DNA from: Sedimenticola sp.
Lineage (GTDB): Bacteria > Pseudomonadota > Gammaproteobacteria > Chromatiales > Chromatiaceae
DNA: 35,040 bases
Reading direction: 5' to 3'
NCBI GenBank assembly: GCA_026983675.1
Contig: JALSTP010000184.1
Coordinates: 1-35,040, forward strand
Numbering within the stretch: the stretch's first letter is position 1; each line of letters starts with the position of its first letter. This document shows, piece after piece, positions 8,699 to 16,287 of this stretch. A program made the position numbers and the translations under genes. The notes under the pieces were generated by a model, which worked only from the letters and a program-made list of their open reading frames with translations, ran no database searches and was not told the origin of the DNA.

Positions 8699-9480
8699 AC
8701 GGATGACAGGCAGCGTTCGGGGCCAACGCCCTTGCATGTACGGCCATCTATCCAGATCGTATTACGCAACCGCACTGCTTTGAGCACTGCGCCACTGAGG
8801 CGGGCGCCGCGGAGGTCGGCGTGAGAGAGATCGACACCGGTAAGGTTGGCGCCGGCGAGATCGGCGTCACGTAGATCCGCGCCCTTCAGGTTCACCGACG
8901 AAAGATTGGCATGGTTGAGGTTGGCCCCTCGCAGGAGGGCGTATGAGGCATCGGCGCCGCTCAGATCCGCCCTTGACAGATCGGCCCCACGCATATGGAC
9001 CGCGCGCAAATCGGCGTGTTGCAGATGGCTGTCACGCGCATCGATACCATCGAGGGCGCAGTTGCGCCAGACGACCCCGGGGGCGGCTGGCGCCTGACAC
9101 TGGGGCGGCAGGAGCGCGCCCGGCTTCCCGTACCAGATCCCGAACACGACGATCAATAGGAAAAGGGCGGTAACCACACCCAGGGGCGCCAGTGGGAGCC
9201 TGACCCTGGAGGGCATCTCTTCTTCTCCCAACGGCCCCGCTTCCGCGGCCCTGCGCGCCGCGCGGCGACGCTGTTCGACGAGTGAGGTCGCCACCCGCGC
9301 CTCTTCCTGATGCAGTACTTTGTCCATTTGTGAGGCAGGCACCCAATACGACTGGTCGACGCTCACCTCGTCACTGGGCCGAATCTGCTTGGCGGCAAGG
9401 AATTCGCGCACCGCACCCGCCGCAAAAGGCCCCTTGACGGCATTGCCACGGCGTAGATAGAGCAGATTTCCGGCAGTCAT
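8668..9480 (-). CDS. GYF-like / transmembrane / pentapeptide-repeat protein
   Basis: Protein of 270 residues in three parts. Residues 6-54 look like a GYF_2-type domain (LYLRRGNAVKGPF, then YWVPAS). A charged Arg/Ala/Glu-rich linker (55-90) leads to one membrane helix (about 97-117). Residues 152-240 are pentapeptide repeats of the A(D/N)LxG kind, folding as a right-handed four-sided beta helix, closed by a Cys-containing tail (IDGRTCKGVGPERC). By charge, the repeats are probably outside and the GYF part cytoplasmic, but topology is not certain. ATG 9480 follows GAGGGG; the frame runs on to 9645 with 55 residues that look non-coding. It converges on amrA with a 31-bp overlap. Function unknown. 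Confidence 0.72.
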   Translation of the reverse strand: MTAGNLLYLRRGNAVKGPFAAGAVREFLAAKQIRPSDEVSVDQSYWVPASQMDKVLHQEEARVATSLVEQRRRAARRAAEAGPLGEEEMPSRVRLPLAPLGVVTALFLLIVVFGIWYGKPGALLPPQCQAPAAPGVVWRNCALDGIDARDSHLQHADLRAVHMRGADLSRADLSGADASYALLRGANLNHANLSSVNLKGADLRDADLAGANLTGVDLSHADLRGARLSGAVLKAVRLRNTIWIDGRTCKGVGPERCLSSVQEKDSVSYR

Positions 9481-9569
9481 ATTCCCCTCGCCGGCAAGAC
9501 GTTTTCCAGCCACCCGGCACGCAGAATTCTGTATGGCAACGCCTTGAGTATCAGTGTCATAGTCACAGT

Positions 9570-9578
9570 TGCTATAAT
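9570..9578 (+). promoter_or_regulatory. Extended -10 promoter candidate for the fliK operon
   Basis: TGCTATAAT is a perfect TGn-TATAAT extended -10 box on the plus strand. No good -35 is needed or seen. Transcription would start near 9585, and the leader would run through the 44-bp palindrome before fliK at 9720. Confidence 0.45.
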
Positions 9579-9648
9579 CGAACCTTGAATCGGTCTGGCG
9601 CCACGGAAACAGGCTGCCACAGGCCATATCGGCCGGTCTGGCCACAAC

Positions 9649-9692
9649 TTTATTAACCCGGCAACAATATATATTGTTGCCGGGTTAATAAA
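9649..9692. repeat. 44-bp perfect palindrome built from two fused element ends
   Basis: Every base from 9649 to 9670 pairs with 9671 to 9692, with no loop. The left half is the left terminal repeat of the 31664-31784 element and the right half its right terminal repeat, with the interior missing. It lies between the divergent pentapeptide and fliK genes, 27 bp before the fliK start. In RNA it would form a 20-bp or longer hairpin in the fliK leader. Confidence 0.9.
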
Positions 9693-9719
9693 TCACAGCA
9701 GATCATTTGAAGCTTCCCC

Positions 9720-10772
9720 ATGCATACCTCACCCGCTCCTCCATCGGCCCGGCTCGTGCTCACTGCACCTCGTGGCGGATTTGGTCTCGCTCTGCACGTC
9801 GGCCAGCGGCTCGATGCGATGGTGCTGGAGCGCGCCAAGGCCGGGACAGTAAAACTTGCCATCGGCACCCATACGGTGACCGCGCGGACTGCACTGCCCC
9901 TTTCATCCGGCACGGTCATCGGGCTGGAAGTCGTGCGGACGGGTCCGCAGCCGGAACTGCGGCTGATCCCTTCAAGCCGCCCCGCCGGGTTGATCGCGGA
10001 AGCGCTGAAAACCGCCCTGCCCAGGCAGATGCCGCTTGCCCAGGCATTGCAACAGATTGCGATGGTGCTCGAAGGCGGCGCATCCTCGTTGCCGCCAGGT
10101 CTGCGCGAGGCATTGCGCACCTTGTTGGACAACCTCATCTCGCGGCCATCGATGACCACACCCCAGGGCCTTAAACAACAGTTGAAAGCAAGCGGCCTCT
10201 TCCTGGAACGGACCCTCCTGCCCCACTCGAAGGTTTCGACAACCGACCTGAAAGCGGCCCTGCTGCGCCTCTACCGACTCACGCAACAAGCGCCCAACCC
10301 CGGTACGGACGCACTCAGGCAGAGCGTCGAGGGCGCGTTGGCCCGCATCCAACTGAATCAGCTCGCGGCATTTGACGCCTCCGGCATTTCGAATCAACAA
10401 TGGGGCTTCGATCTTCCGTTATGGACAGGCGAACGCTTCGAACCGCTGCATCTGCACATCCGGGGACACACGGCCAGCGGCAAGGAACGGAAAGAGGCGT
10501 CGCCAGCCTGGAGCGTCACCCTGGAATTCGACATGGAGCCCACCGGCCCCTTTCAGGCCCACCTCCACCTGTGCGGCACGGAGATCAGCGCCCATTTTCG
10601 GACGGAGAGGCCCCAGACCCAACAGCTTATTGCGCGTCATCTTGGCCAACTCAGGGCAACCTTCAAGAAAGCCGGGCTGCGAGTGGGAAAACTCGATTCC
10701 CGGATGGGCCTGCGCCCGGCGGAACCCTTTCCATGGCAACGGGTCGAACGGCTGGTGGATGAACAGGCATGA
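9720..10772 (+). CDS. fliK: Flagellar hook-length control protein, FliK C-terminal type
   Basis: Protein of 350 residues whose C-terminal third (about 235-335) matches the hook-length control domain: WGFDLPLWTGERFEPLHLHI, WSVTLEFDMEPTGPFQAHLHLCG and a final LRATFKKAGLRVGKLD. FliK is exported and measures the hook, then switches the export gate through FlhB. The N-terminal part is Leu/Ala/Pro-rich and variable, as in the family. It is somewhat short and lacks the long Gln/Ser-rich ruler of enteric FliK. The start ATG has no strong ribosome site. The assignment is supported by the FlhB-like gene in ATGA overlap and by the adjacent flagellar block. Confidence 0.8.
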   Translation: MHTSPAPPSARLVLTAPRGGFGLALHVGQRLDAMVLERAKAGTVKLAIGTHTVTARTALPLSSGTVIGLEVVRTGPQPELRLIPSSRPAGLIAEALKTALPRQMPLAQALQQIAMVLEGGASSLPPGLREALRTLLDNLISRPSMTTPQGLKQQLKASGLFLERTLLPHSKVSTTDLKAALLRLYRLTQQAPNPGTDALRQSVEGALARIQLNQLAAFDASGISNQQWGFDLPLWTGERFEPLHLHIRGHTASGKERKEASPAWSVTLEFDMEPTGPFQAHLHLCGTEISAHFRTERPQTQQLIARHLGQLRATFKKAGLRVGKLDSRMGLRPAEPFPWQRVERLVDEQA

Positions 10773-11068
10773 GCAACAACGAACACGATACCGAACAGGC
10801 TCCGGATCTTGCCGTGGCGCTCCATTACGATGGCCGCAACGCGCCCCGCGTCACCGCCAAGGGCCGGGGCGACATCGCCCGGCGCATCCTGGAACTGGCG
10901 CAGGAGAACGGCGTTCCCTTGGAGGACGATCCGCAACTCGCCGCACTGCTGGCACAGATCCCGCTCGGTGACGAAATTCCTGAAACGCTGTACCACGCCA
11001 TTGCCGAAGTGATCGCCTTTGCCTATCTCGTCTCTGGAAAACGTCCCCCAGGAACCCCTGATGTATAG
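10769..11068 (+). CDS. Stand-alone FlhB C-terminal-domain protein (FlhX/YlqH-like)
   Basis: Protein of 99 residues that corresponds to the cytoplasmic tail of FlhB, the part released after autocleavage. Residues from AVALHYDGRNAPRVTAKGRGDIA (about 15-37) match the segment right after the NPTH cleavage site, and GVPLEDDPQLAALLAQIPLGDEIPETLY (about 48-75) matches the rest of the domain. There are no membrane helices and no NPTH. Such proteins can substitute for the cleaved FlhB tail in some bacteria. It overlaps fliK by four bases (ATGA) and the sulfatase gene by eight. Confidence 0.85.
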   Translation: MSNNEHDTEQAPDLAVALHYDGRNAPRVTAKGRGDIARRILELAQENGVPLEDDPQLAALLAQIPLGDEIPETLYHAIAEVIAFAYLVSGKRPPGTPDV

Positions 11069-12758
11069 GATTCTTCCCAAGGGATCTAAGCCCTTGAAGT
11101 ATGTACTGTTCCTTGTTTTCTTCGTGATCTACTCGATCACCACCCATCTTATGGGTGGACAAAAGGTCAAGTGGTTATTGAGTTGGAGTCACTCTTATTT
11201 CATGGTGGAGATCCCGCTGGTCCTCTACCTCTACTACCTTTTCAACCAACTCCTGCGGCCGGGCAAATGGCGGCCAGTGCTCGCTGCTGCCCCCATCCTC
11301 CTGTGTTACCTGATCTATGACATCGTGTTCTTCTGGTATGGCAAGGTGGTGCGATTTATCGACATTCTGGAAGTACCCGAGTTGAGCCACGTACTGCCCT
11401 ATACCTGGCTGGCCGCGGCCGCCCTGCTGTTTCTGCTTCCCCTGCTGCTGTTTATCGGCCAGATCGATCTCCGCCGGCTCCGCCGCAACGGCCTCATCGC
11501 CCTGCCGCTGGTACTGCTGGTGGTCGGCGTCACCCTGTTTCCCGGCCATTTCGTCGCTGCCTTCAATGAAGTCGCACAGGTCAACCCCTGGTCCGATCAG
11601 CAGAATGTGAGGGACAACGGACGTCTCTCCATGGTGATCTATCTCGAGGCGCAGAGACGCATGGTGGCCGGGGCACTGGAAGAACACCGGCATCGAGCCC
11701 GCTACGAAAAACAGATCCAGACTCAGGCGGTTCGATTAAAGGCCGACATCAGACAGCCGCGAAATGTCTACCTGATGGTACTGGAGAGCTTTCTCGATCC
11801 CCATCTCTTCGCCAAGGTACGCTACTCCATGGAGCCCATGCATCCCGATTTCACGCCGTTCTACCGCAGTGAGGGCTTTTCCATCTCGCCGGTGTTTGGA
11901 GGGGGAACGGCACAGGCGGAGTTCGAGGCGTTGTGCGGGGTGCCCGCGTTTCGGGACTACAGCGGCATCGAGTTCAACAATTTCAGTGGGTCACCCGCCT
12001 ATTGCCTCCCCGGCCTGCTGGCCAAGGCGGGTTACCGTACGATCGCATCAAATGCCCACAAACCCGATTTCTTCAATGCCATTCCGGCCTACCAAAGCCT
12101 GGGTTTCTCGGAGATCTACTTTCCCAGAGAGTACGCCCCGCAAAGACAGACGTATCTGTCGGCCGGCGACGTGAGACGGGAAAAATACATGTTCGATGGT
12201 CCGCTGTTCGATCAGAATTATGGCTTCCTGTTCCGCAAGGCGACTTCCGATCGCCGTCCCGTGTTCAACTATATCCTGAGCATCTACGGGCATTTTCCCC
12301 ACTATCTCGATGAGAGGGTGCGACCGGAGAAGATCCGCATCGTCTCCAAGGCGACGGACAAGATGCTGGAACGGGCCACCAACCAGTACTATTACCGCAC
12401 CAAGGCGATGGCCCGCTACCTGAAGCGTATTATCAAGACCGATCCTCAAGCGTTGATCGTAATGGTGAGCGATCATCTGCCACCGCTCTCCTTTGGCGTA
12501 TCGAGCTACAAGAAGCTTGGCTACCTGGAAGGTGTAGCCGACAACATCCACAAAAACCGCCTCATCGTCATCGACCGTGGAAGAGTGAAAATCCACAACA
12601 ATCTGCACCATTACGACATCCCGTCGCTGATACTCGACTATTTGACCGATGGACGATACTGTAAGGGAACGACGTGCGGATTCAGGATGGAGCCCCCCCC
12701 TCCACGCGAGTCCTATCATGACCGCTACGTGGAGATCATGGCGCACGGGACAGAATAA
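11061..12758 (+). CDS. LtaS-like membrane sulfatase/phosphoglycerol transferase family protein
   Basis: Protein of 565 residues with five N-terminal membrane helices (about 14-31, 46-66, 73-93, 113-133, 145-163) and an outer alkaline-phosphatase-fold domain. The metal and nucleophile residues of the LtaS/OpgB family can be placed: E242 in LMVLESF, T283 in GGGTAQAEF, H411 in IYGHFPH and D471-H472 in VSDHLPP. Relatives move phosphoglycerol or phosphoethanolamine onto lipoteichoic acid, periplasmic glucans or lipid A; the acceptor here is unknown. I start at ATG 11061 after AGGA, overlapping the FlhB-like gene. Its place at the end of a fliK operon is odd and suggests a surface or flagellum-linked role. 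It converges on fliJ with 15 bp between. Confidence 0.85.
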   Translation: MYRILPKGSKPLKYVLFLVFFVIYSITTHLMGGQKVKWLLSWSHSYFMVEIPLVLYLYYLFNQLLRPGKWRPVLAAAPILLCYLIYDIVFFWYGKVVRFIDILEVPELSHVLPYTWLAAAALLFLLPLLLFIGQIDLRRLRRNGLIALPLVLLVVGVTLFPGHFVAAFNEVAQVNPWSDQQNVRDNGRLSMVIYLEAQRRMVAGALEEHRHRARYEKQIQTQAVRLKADIRQPRNVYLMVLESFLDPHLFAKVRYSMEPMHPDFTPFYRSEGFSISPVFGGGTAQAEFEALCGVPAFRDYSGIEFNNFSGSPAYCLPGLLAKAGYRTIASNAHKPDFFNAIPAYQSLGFSEIYFPREYAPQRQTYLSAGDVRREKYMFDGPLFDQNYGFLFRKATSDRRPVFNYILSIYGHFPHYLDERVRPEKIRIVSKATDKMLERATNQYYYRTKAMARYLKRIIKTDPQALIVMVSDHLPPLSFGVSSYKKLGYLEGVADNIHKNRLIVIDRGRVKIHNNLHHYDIPSLILDYLTDGRYCKGTTCGFRMEPPPPRESYHDRYVEIMAHGTE

Positions 12759-12773
12759 CGGGGCGTTTCGTGG

Positions 12774-13202
12774 TCAACGCCGGCGCTGGCTGCGGTCGTC
12801 CGATTCGCTTTGTTCTCGCCGCTCCTGCTCCAAGCGCTCTTTTTCCTGTGAGTGCGCCACCACCTTGTCCAAGGCCTGACTGCGGGAATAACGCTGCTGC
12901 CACTCGCGCCGCTGTTGCCGATGCCGTTCATTAGAGACGGCAACCACCTCCTCCTGCTGGTGAATCGCGGCCTCCAGTTTGACTAAAAAGGCGCGGTAGG
13001 ATTGCAATTGAGTGGCGCTCATGCCGTTGCGGGCCTCGCTTTCGAAGCGTTGCAGATACTCACGGTGATAGCTGCGCAACTCTTCGAGCTTCGCTTCTTC
13101 GCCACTCAAAACGCGCTGGGACGCGCCGAATGCCCGGGCTGCCTGGCGTTCGCTGTGACTGGCGATGCGCTGTACCGGGCGCAGACGTTTGGACGACGAC
13201 AT
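12774..13202 (-). CDS. fliJ: Flagellar export chaperone-like protein FliJ
   Basis: Coiled-coil protein of 142 residues, rich in Glu, Gln and Arg, that forms the central stalk of the FliI ATPase ring in the flagellar export apparatus. The opening MSSSKRLRPVQRIASHSERQA and the later YRAFLVKLEAAIHQQEEVV are FliJ-like, as are length (family about 140-150) and a strongly charged C-terminus. It follows fliI with a four-base gap on the same strand and is the last gene of the fliE-J run. Sequence conservation in FliJ is low, so context carries much of the call. Confidence 0.88.
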   Translation of the reverse strand: MSSSKRLRPVQRIASHSERQAARAFGASQRVLSGEEAKLEELRSYHREYLQRFESEARNGMSATQLQSYRAFLVKLEAAIHQQEEVVAVSNERHRQQRREWQQRYSRSQALDKVVAHSQEKERLEQERREQSESDDRSQRRR

Positions 13203-13206
13203 GCTC

Positions 13207-14613
13207 CTACTCCATCACCGCCGGGGCCGCCGGCTGCAAGTCGAGTTCCGGCTCTTGCGGTGGGAACAAGGCCGCCAAGTCGGCCAGACTCTGTTCGAGT
13301 GTGACCGGTGAACGCATGTCCTGCTGCAGGAATTGCCTCAATATCGGCATGGCGGCGATCGCCTGGTCGATCTGTGGATCGCTGCCGGCCTCATAGGCCC
13401 CGACGCTGATGAGATCGCGATTTTGCTGATACACCGACCAGATCTGTTTGAAGGCGCGCGCCGCCTCCTGGTGCTCCTGGGAGGTGATGTCGTTCATGGC
13501 GCGACTGATGGAGGCCTCAATGTCGATCGCGGGGTAATGGCCTGATTCGGCCAGTCGGCGGGAGAGCACGATATGGCCGTCGAGGATCGCGCGCGCCGCA
13601 TCGGCGATGGGATCATTATGATCGTCACCTTCGGTCAGTACCGTATAGAAAGCAGTGATCGAACCGCCGCCCATGTCGCCATTGCCGGCGCGTTCCACCA
13701 GATGCGGCAATTTGGCAAACACCGAGGGCGGATACCCCTTGGTGGCCGGAGGTTCATTGATCGCCAGACCGATCTCACGCTGGGCCTGGGCATAGCGGGT
13801 GAGTGAATCCATCAGCAACAGCACGTCCTTCCCTTCATCCCGAAAGTGTTCGGCGATGCTGGTCGCGAGCATGGCGCCGTGCATGCGCCGCAGCGGGGGG
13901 TTGTCGGCCGGCACCGCCACCACCACGGCGCGCCGCAGGCCCTCTTCTCCCAGGATGTTTTCGACGAACTCCTTCACCTCCCGGCCACGTTCGCCGATCA
14001 ATCCCACCACGATCACATCCGCATTGGTGTAGCGGGTCATCATGCCGAGCAACACGCTCTTGCCCACGCCGGACCCCGCGAACAGCCCGAGTCGCTGACC
14101 CCGTCCCACGCTGAGCAAGGCGTTGATGGCCCGAACCCCCACGTCGAGGGGCTCCCGAATCGGGCTGCGTGACAGGGGATTGAAGGTCTCGCCATTCAAC
14201 GACCGGCGCTGGTCCGCATGGATCGGACCCTTGCCATCGAGAGGTTTGCCCGCTCCATCGATCACCCTGCCGAGTAGATGATCGCCCACCACCGCTTCGC
14301 ATACGCGGCCGGTCGGGATCACCCGGGCGCCCTGTTCGAGTCCGCGGATTTCGCCGGTGGGCATGAGATAAAGGCTCTCGCCGGCAAAGCCGACCACCTC
14401 CGCCTCGATGCTGCCGCCGTTACTGCCCACGACCTCGCACTGCCCGCCCACGGCCGCCCGGCAGCCGATGGCCTCCAGGGTCAGACCCACCATGCGCGTG
14501 AGCTGTCCTTCCACCACCAATCCGCGGCTCTCTCCGAGGCGCCGGCGATTGGCCTCCAGGCGCGCCTTCCAGATAGGGGCGCGATCCGCTGTCGGGGGCT
14601 TGCCGAAGATCAT
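13207..14613 (-). CDS. fliI: Flagellum-specific ATPase FliI
   Basis: Export-gate ATPase of 468 residues, related to the F1 beta subunit, which unloads export substrates from their chaperones. Walker A is GSGVGKS (180-186), Walker B is LLLMDSLTR (about 266-274), followed by [26 protein letters not shown], diagnostic for FliI/YscN. The C-terminal helical part contains [15 protein letters not shown]. The N-terminus (residues 1-60) carries the FliH-binding region typical of FliI. Its ATG overlaps the fliH stop by four bases. Confidence 0.97.
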   Translation of the reverse strand: MIFGKPPTADRAPIWKARLEANRRRLGESRGLVVEGQLTRMVGLTLEAIGCRAAVGGQCEVVGSNGGSIEAEVVGFAGESLYLMPTGEIRGLEQGARVIPTGRVCEAVVGDHLLGRVIDGAGKPLDGKGPIHADQRRSLNGETFNPLSRSPIREPLDVGVRAINALLSVGRGQRLGLFAGSGVGKSVLLGMMTRYTNADVIVVGLIGERGREVKEFVENILGEEGLRRAVVVAVPADNPPLRRMHGAMLATSIAEHFRDEGKDVLLLMDSLTRYAQAQREIGLAINEPPATKGYPPSVFAKLPHLVERAGNGDMGGGSITAFYTVLTEGDDHNDPIADAARAILDGHIVLSRRLAESGHYPAIDIEASISRAMNDITSQEHQEAARAFKQIWSVYQQNRDLISVGAYEAGSDPQIDQAIAAMPILRQFLQQDMRSPVTLEQSLADLAALFPPQEPELDLQPAAPAVME

Positions 14614-15284
14614 TGTTCGTCCGTATTACGTTGCTCACCAATGAGGGGGGCGATGAGATTGGCGATGCGTGATTCAAGGGTGGCATCGATCTGGGAGGTC
14701 TCGCTGACGATACGGCAGCCCCCGCGCTGCAACATGGGATCCTCCTCAATCTTCCAGTTCAGCCCGTTGTCGTGCAGTTCGTAGGTCTCCCGTACCAGGG
14801 TGGCGTCCTCCGGATGAAGCACCACCCGCACACCCCGCGCCGCCACCGGCAGGATACCGAGCGCCTCGCGGATGACGCCGATGATCTGATCCGGATGGAG
14901 CCGTATCTCGCGACGGACCAATTGTTTCACCATGCTGATCACCAACGTGATCAATTCGTGTTCCACCTGGTCATCGAGTTCCTTCAACGGCACGTCGAGA
15001 GTGGCAATCAGGCGGTCGAGTTGTTCTGTCCGTTGGCGGGTCTTATCGCGCCCTTCTTCCAGCGCCTCCTTGTGACCGAAGTCGAAACCCTCCTTCCGGC
15101 CCTGTTCGTACCCCTCCTCCCAGGCCTGACGCCGAATGGCCTCCAGTTCCTCTGCGGTGGGCGGCGCCGGCAGGTCCTCCTCCGGTGACAGGCGGGCCAT
15201 CTCGCCCTCCACCAAGGGGGGCGACCATTGTTCGATCTCGTCGAGGTTGCCAGAGGGAATGACTTTAGACGAATTCATCGCCAC
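14610..15284 (-). CDS. fliH: Flagellar assembly protein FliH
   Basis: Regulator and peripheral-stalk partner of FliI, 224 residues. A GxxxG-like helical stretch ([19 protein letters not shown], about 56-74) is the family's mark; the C-terminal half (about 100-220) is the V/F-ATPase E-subunit-like domain that binds FliI. Two starts are possible: GTG at 15284, which has GGGAGG five bases upstream, and ATG at 15278, eleven bases from it; I keep the GTG because spacing is better. Either one overlaps the 3' end of fliG. Confidence 0.93.
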   Translation of the reverse strand: MAMNSSKVIPSGNLDEIEQWSPPLVEGEMARLSPEEDLPAPPTAEELEAIRRQAWEEGYEQGRKEGFDFGHKEALEEGRDKTRQRTEQLDRLIATLDVPLKELDDQVEHELITLVISMVKQLVRREIRLHPDQIIGVIREALGILPVAARGVRVVLHPEDATLVRETYELHDNGLNWKIEEDPMLQRGGCRIVSETSQIDATLESRIANLIAPLIGEQRNTDEQ

Positions 15285-16287
15285 CCGAGCCTCCCAGGCT
15301 TATCTCACCGGCATCGGACAGGCGGCGCGCCACGGCAAGTATCTCTTTCTGCGCCGCCTCCACATCGCTGAGCCGCGCCGGCGCAGCTGCCTCCAGATCG
15401 TCACGCAGCATCTCGGCCGCGCGCTTCGACATATTCTTGAATATCTTCTCCTTGAGCGCTTCGTCAGCGCCGCGCAGCGCCAGCAGGAGCTGTTCGGACG
15501 AAATCTCGCGCAACAATGTCTGAATGCCCCGGTCATCCACATCGATGAGATTTTCGAAGACGAACATGTTGTCCTGAATCTGTTGCAACAGATCGGCGTC
15601 CGCTTCCCCGATCTTTTCCATGATATCGCCTTCGATGCTGCCATCGACGAAGTTCAGGATATTCGCCGCGGACTTGACACCCCCGAGGCTGGAGGATTTC
15701 ACATTGGCATTGCCAGAGAACTGGGCCTCGAGGATTTCGTCCAGTTCCTGCAAGGCCGTGGGTTGAATCCCCTCCAGCGTCGCGATGCGCATCATCACAT
15801 CGGCGCGCACCTGCGGCGCGAATTGCGCCAACACATCGGCGGCATGGTCAGCATCCAGGAACGAGAGCACGATGGCGATGATCTGAGGGTGCTCCAGACG
15901 GATCAGTTCCGCCACCCCGCGGGCATCGAGCCACTTGAGCTGTTCCAGACCCTTGCTGTTGCGGCCAAGGAGGATACGGTCGATGACCCCACCCGCCTTG
16001 TCCGCACCCAATGCATCGGTGAGCACCTTGCGAATGTAGTCGTCCGAATCGACGCCGATGGCAGTCTGCTTGCCCAAGGTGGCCACGAACTCCGCCATGA
16101 CATCTTCCATCTGGTCACTGGTGACGCTGGTCAGGGTGGCCATCGCCAGCCCCAACTCCTGCACCTCCTTGGGACCCATATGCTTCATGATGTCCGCCGC
16201 ATCCTTCTCGCCAATGGCCAGCATCAGAATGGCGGCGCGCTGGACCCCGCTCAGTTTGTTGTCCGACTCTTGCGCCGCTTCAGCCAT
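15265..16287 (-). CDS. fliG: Flagellar motor switch protein FliG
   Basis: Rotor protein of 340 residues that joins the MS-ring to the C-ring and carries the torque-generating charges. The N-terminal KLSGVQRAAILMLAIGEKDAA, the middle EHPQIIAIVLSFLDADHAADVLAQF (an EHPQ motif) and the C-terminal MFVFENLIDVDDRGIQTLLREI with charged helix residues are all present. Length equals the family norm (about 330-345). It overlaps fliF by eight bases and fliH by about 20. Confidence 0.97.
   Translation of the reverse strand: MAEAAQESDNKLSGVQRAAILMLAIGEKDAADIMKHMGPKEVQELGLAMATLTSVTSDQMEDVMAEFVATLGKQTAIGVDSDDYIRKVLTDALGADKAGGVIDRILLGRNSKGLEQLKWLDARGVAELIRLEHPQIIAIVLSFLDADHAADVLAQFAPQVRADVMMRIATLEGIQPTALQELDEILEAQFSGNANVKSSSLGGVKSAANILNFVDGSIEGDIMEKIGEADADLLQQIQDNMFVFENLIDVDDRGIQTLLREISSEQLLLALRGADEALKEKIFKNMSKRAAEMLRDDLEAAAPARLSDVEAAQKEILAVARRLSDAGEISLGGSGGDEFV

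Noticed and set aside
8770-9030. Repetitive DNA with many GATCGGCG-like units
   Set aside because: It is simply the coding sequence of the pentapeptide repeats; not an independent repeat or CRISPR.
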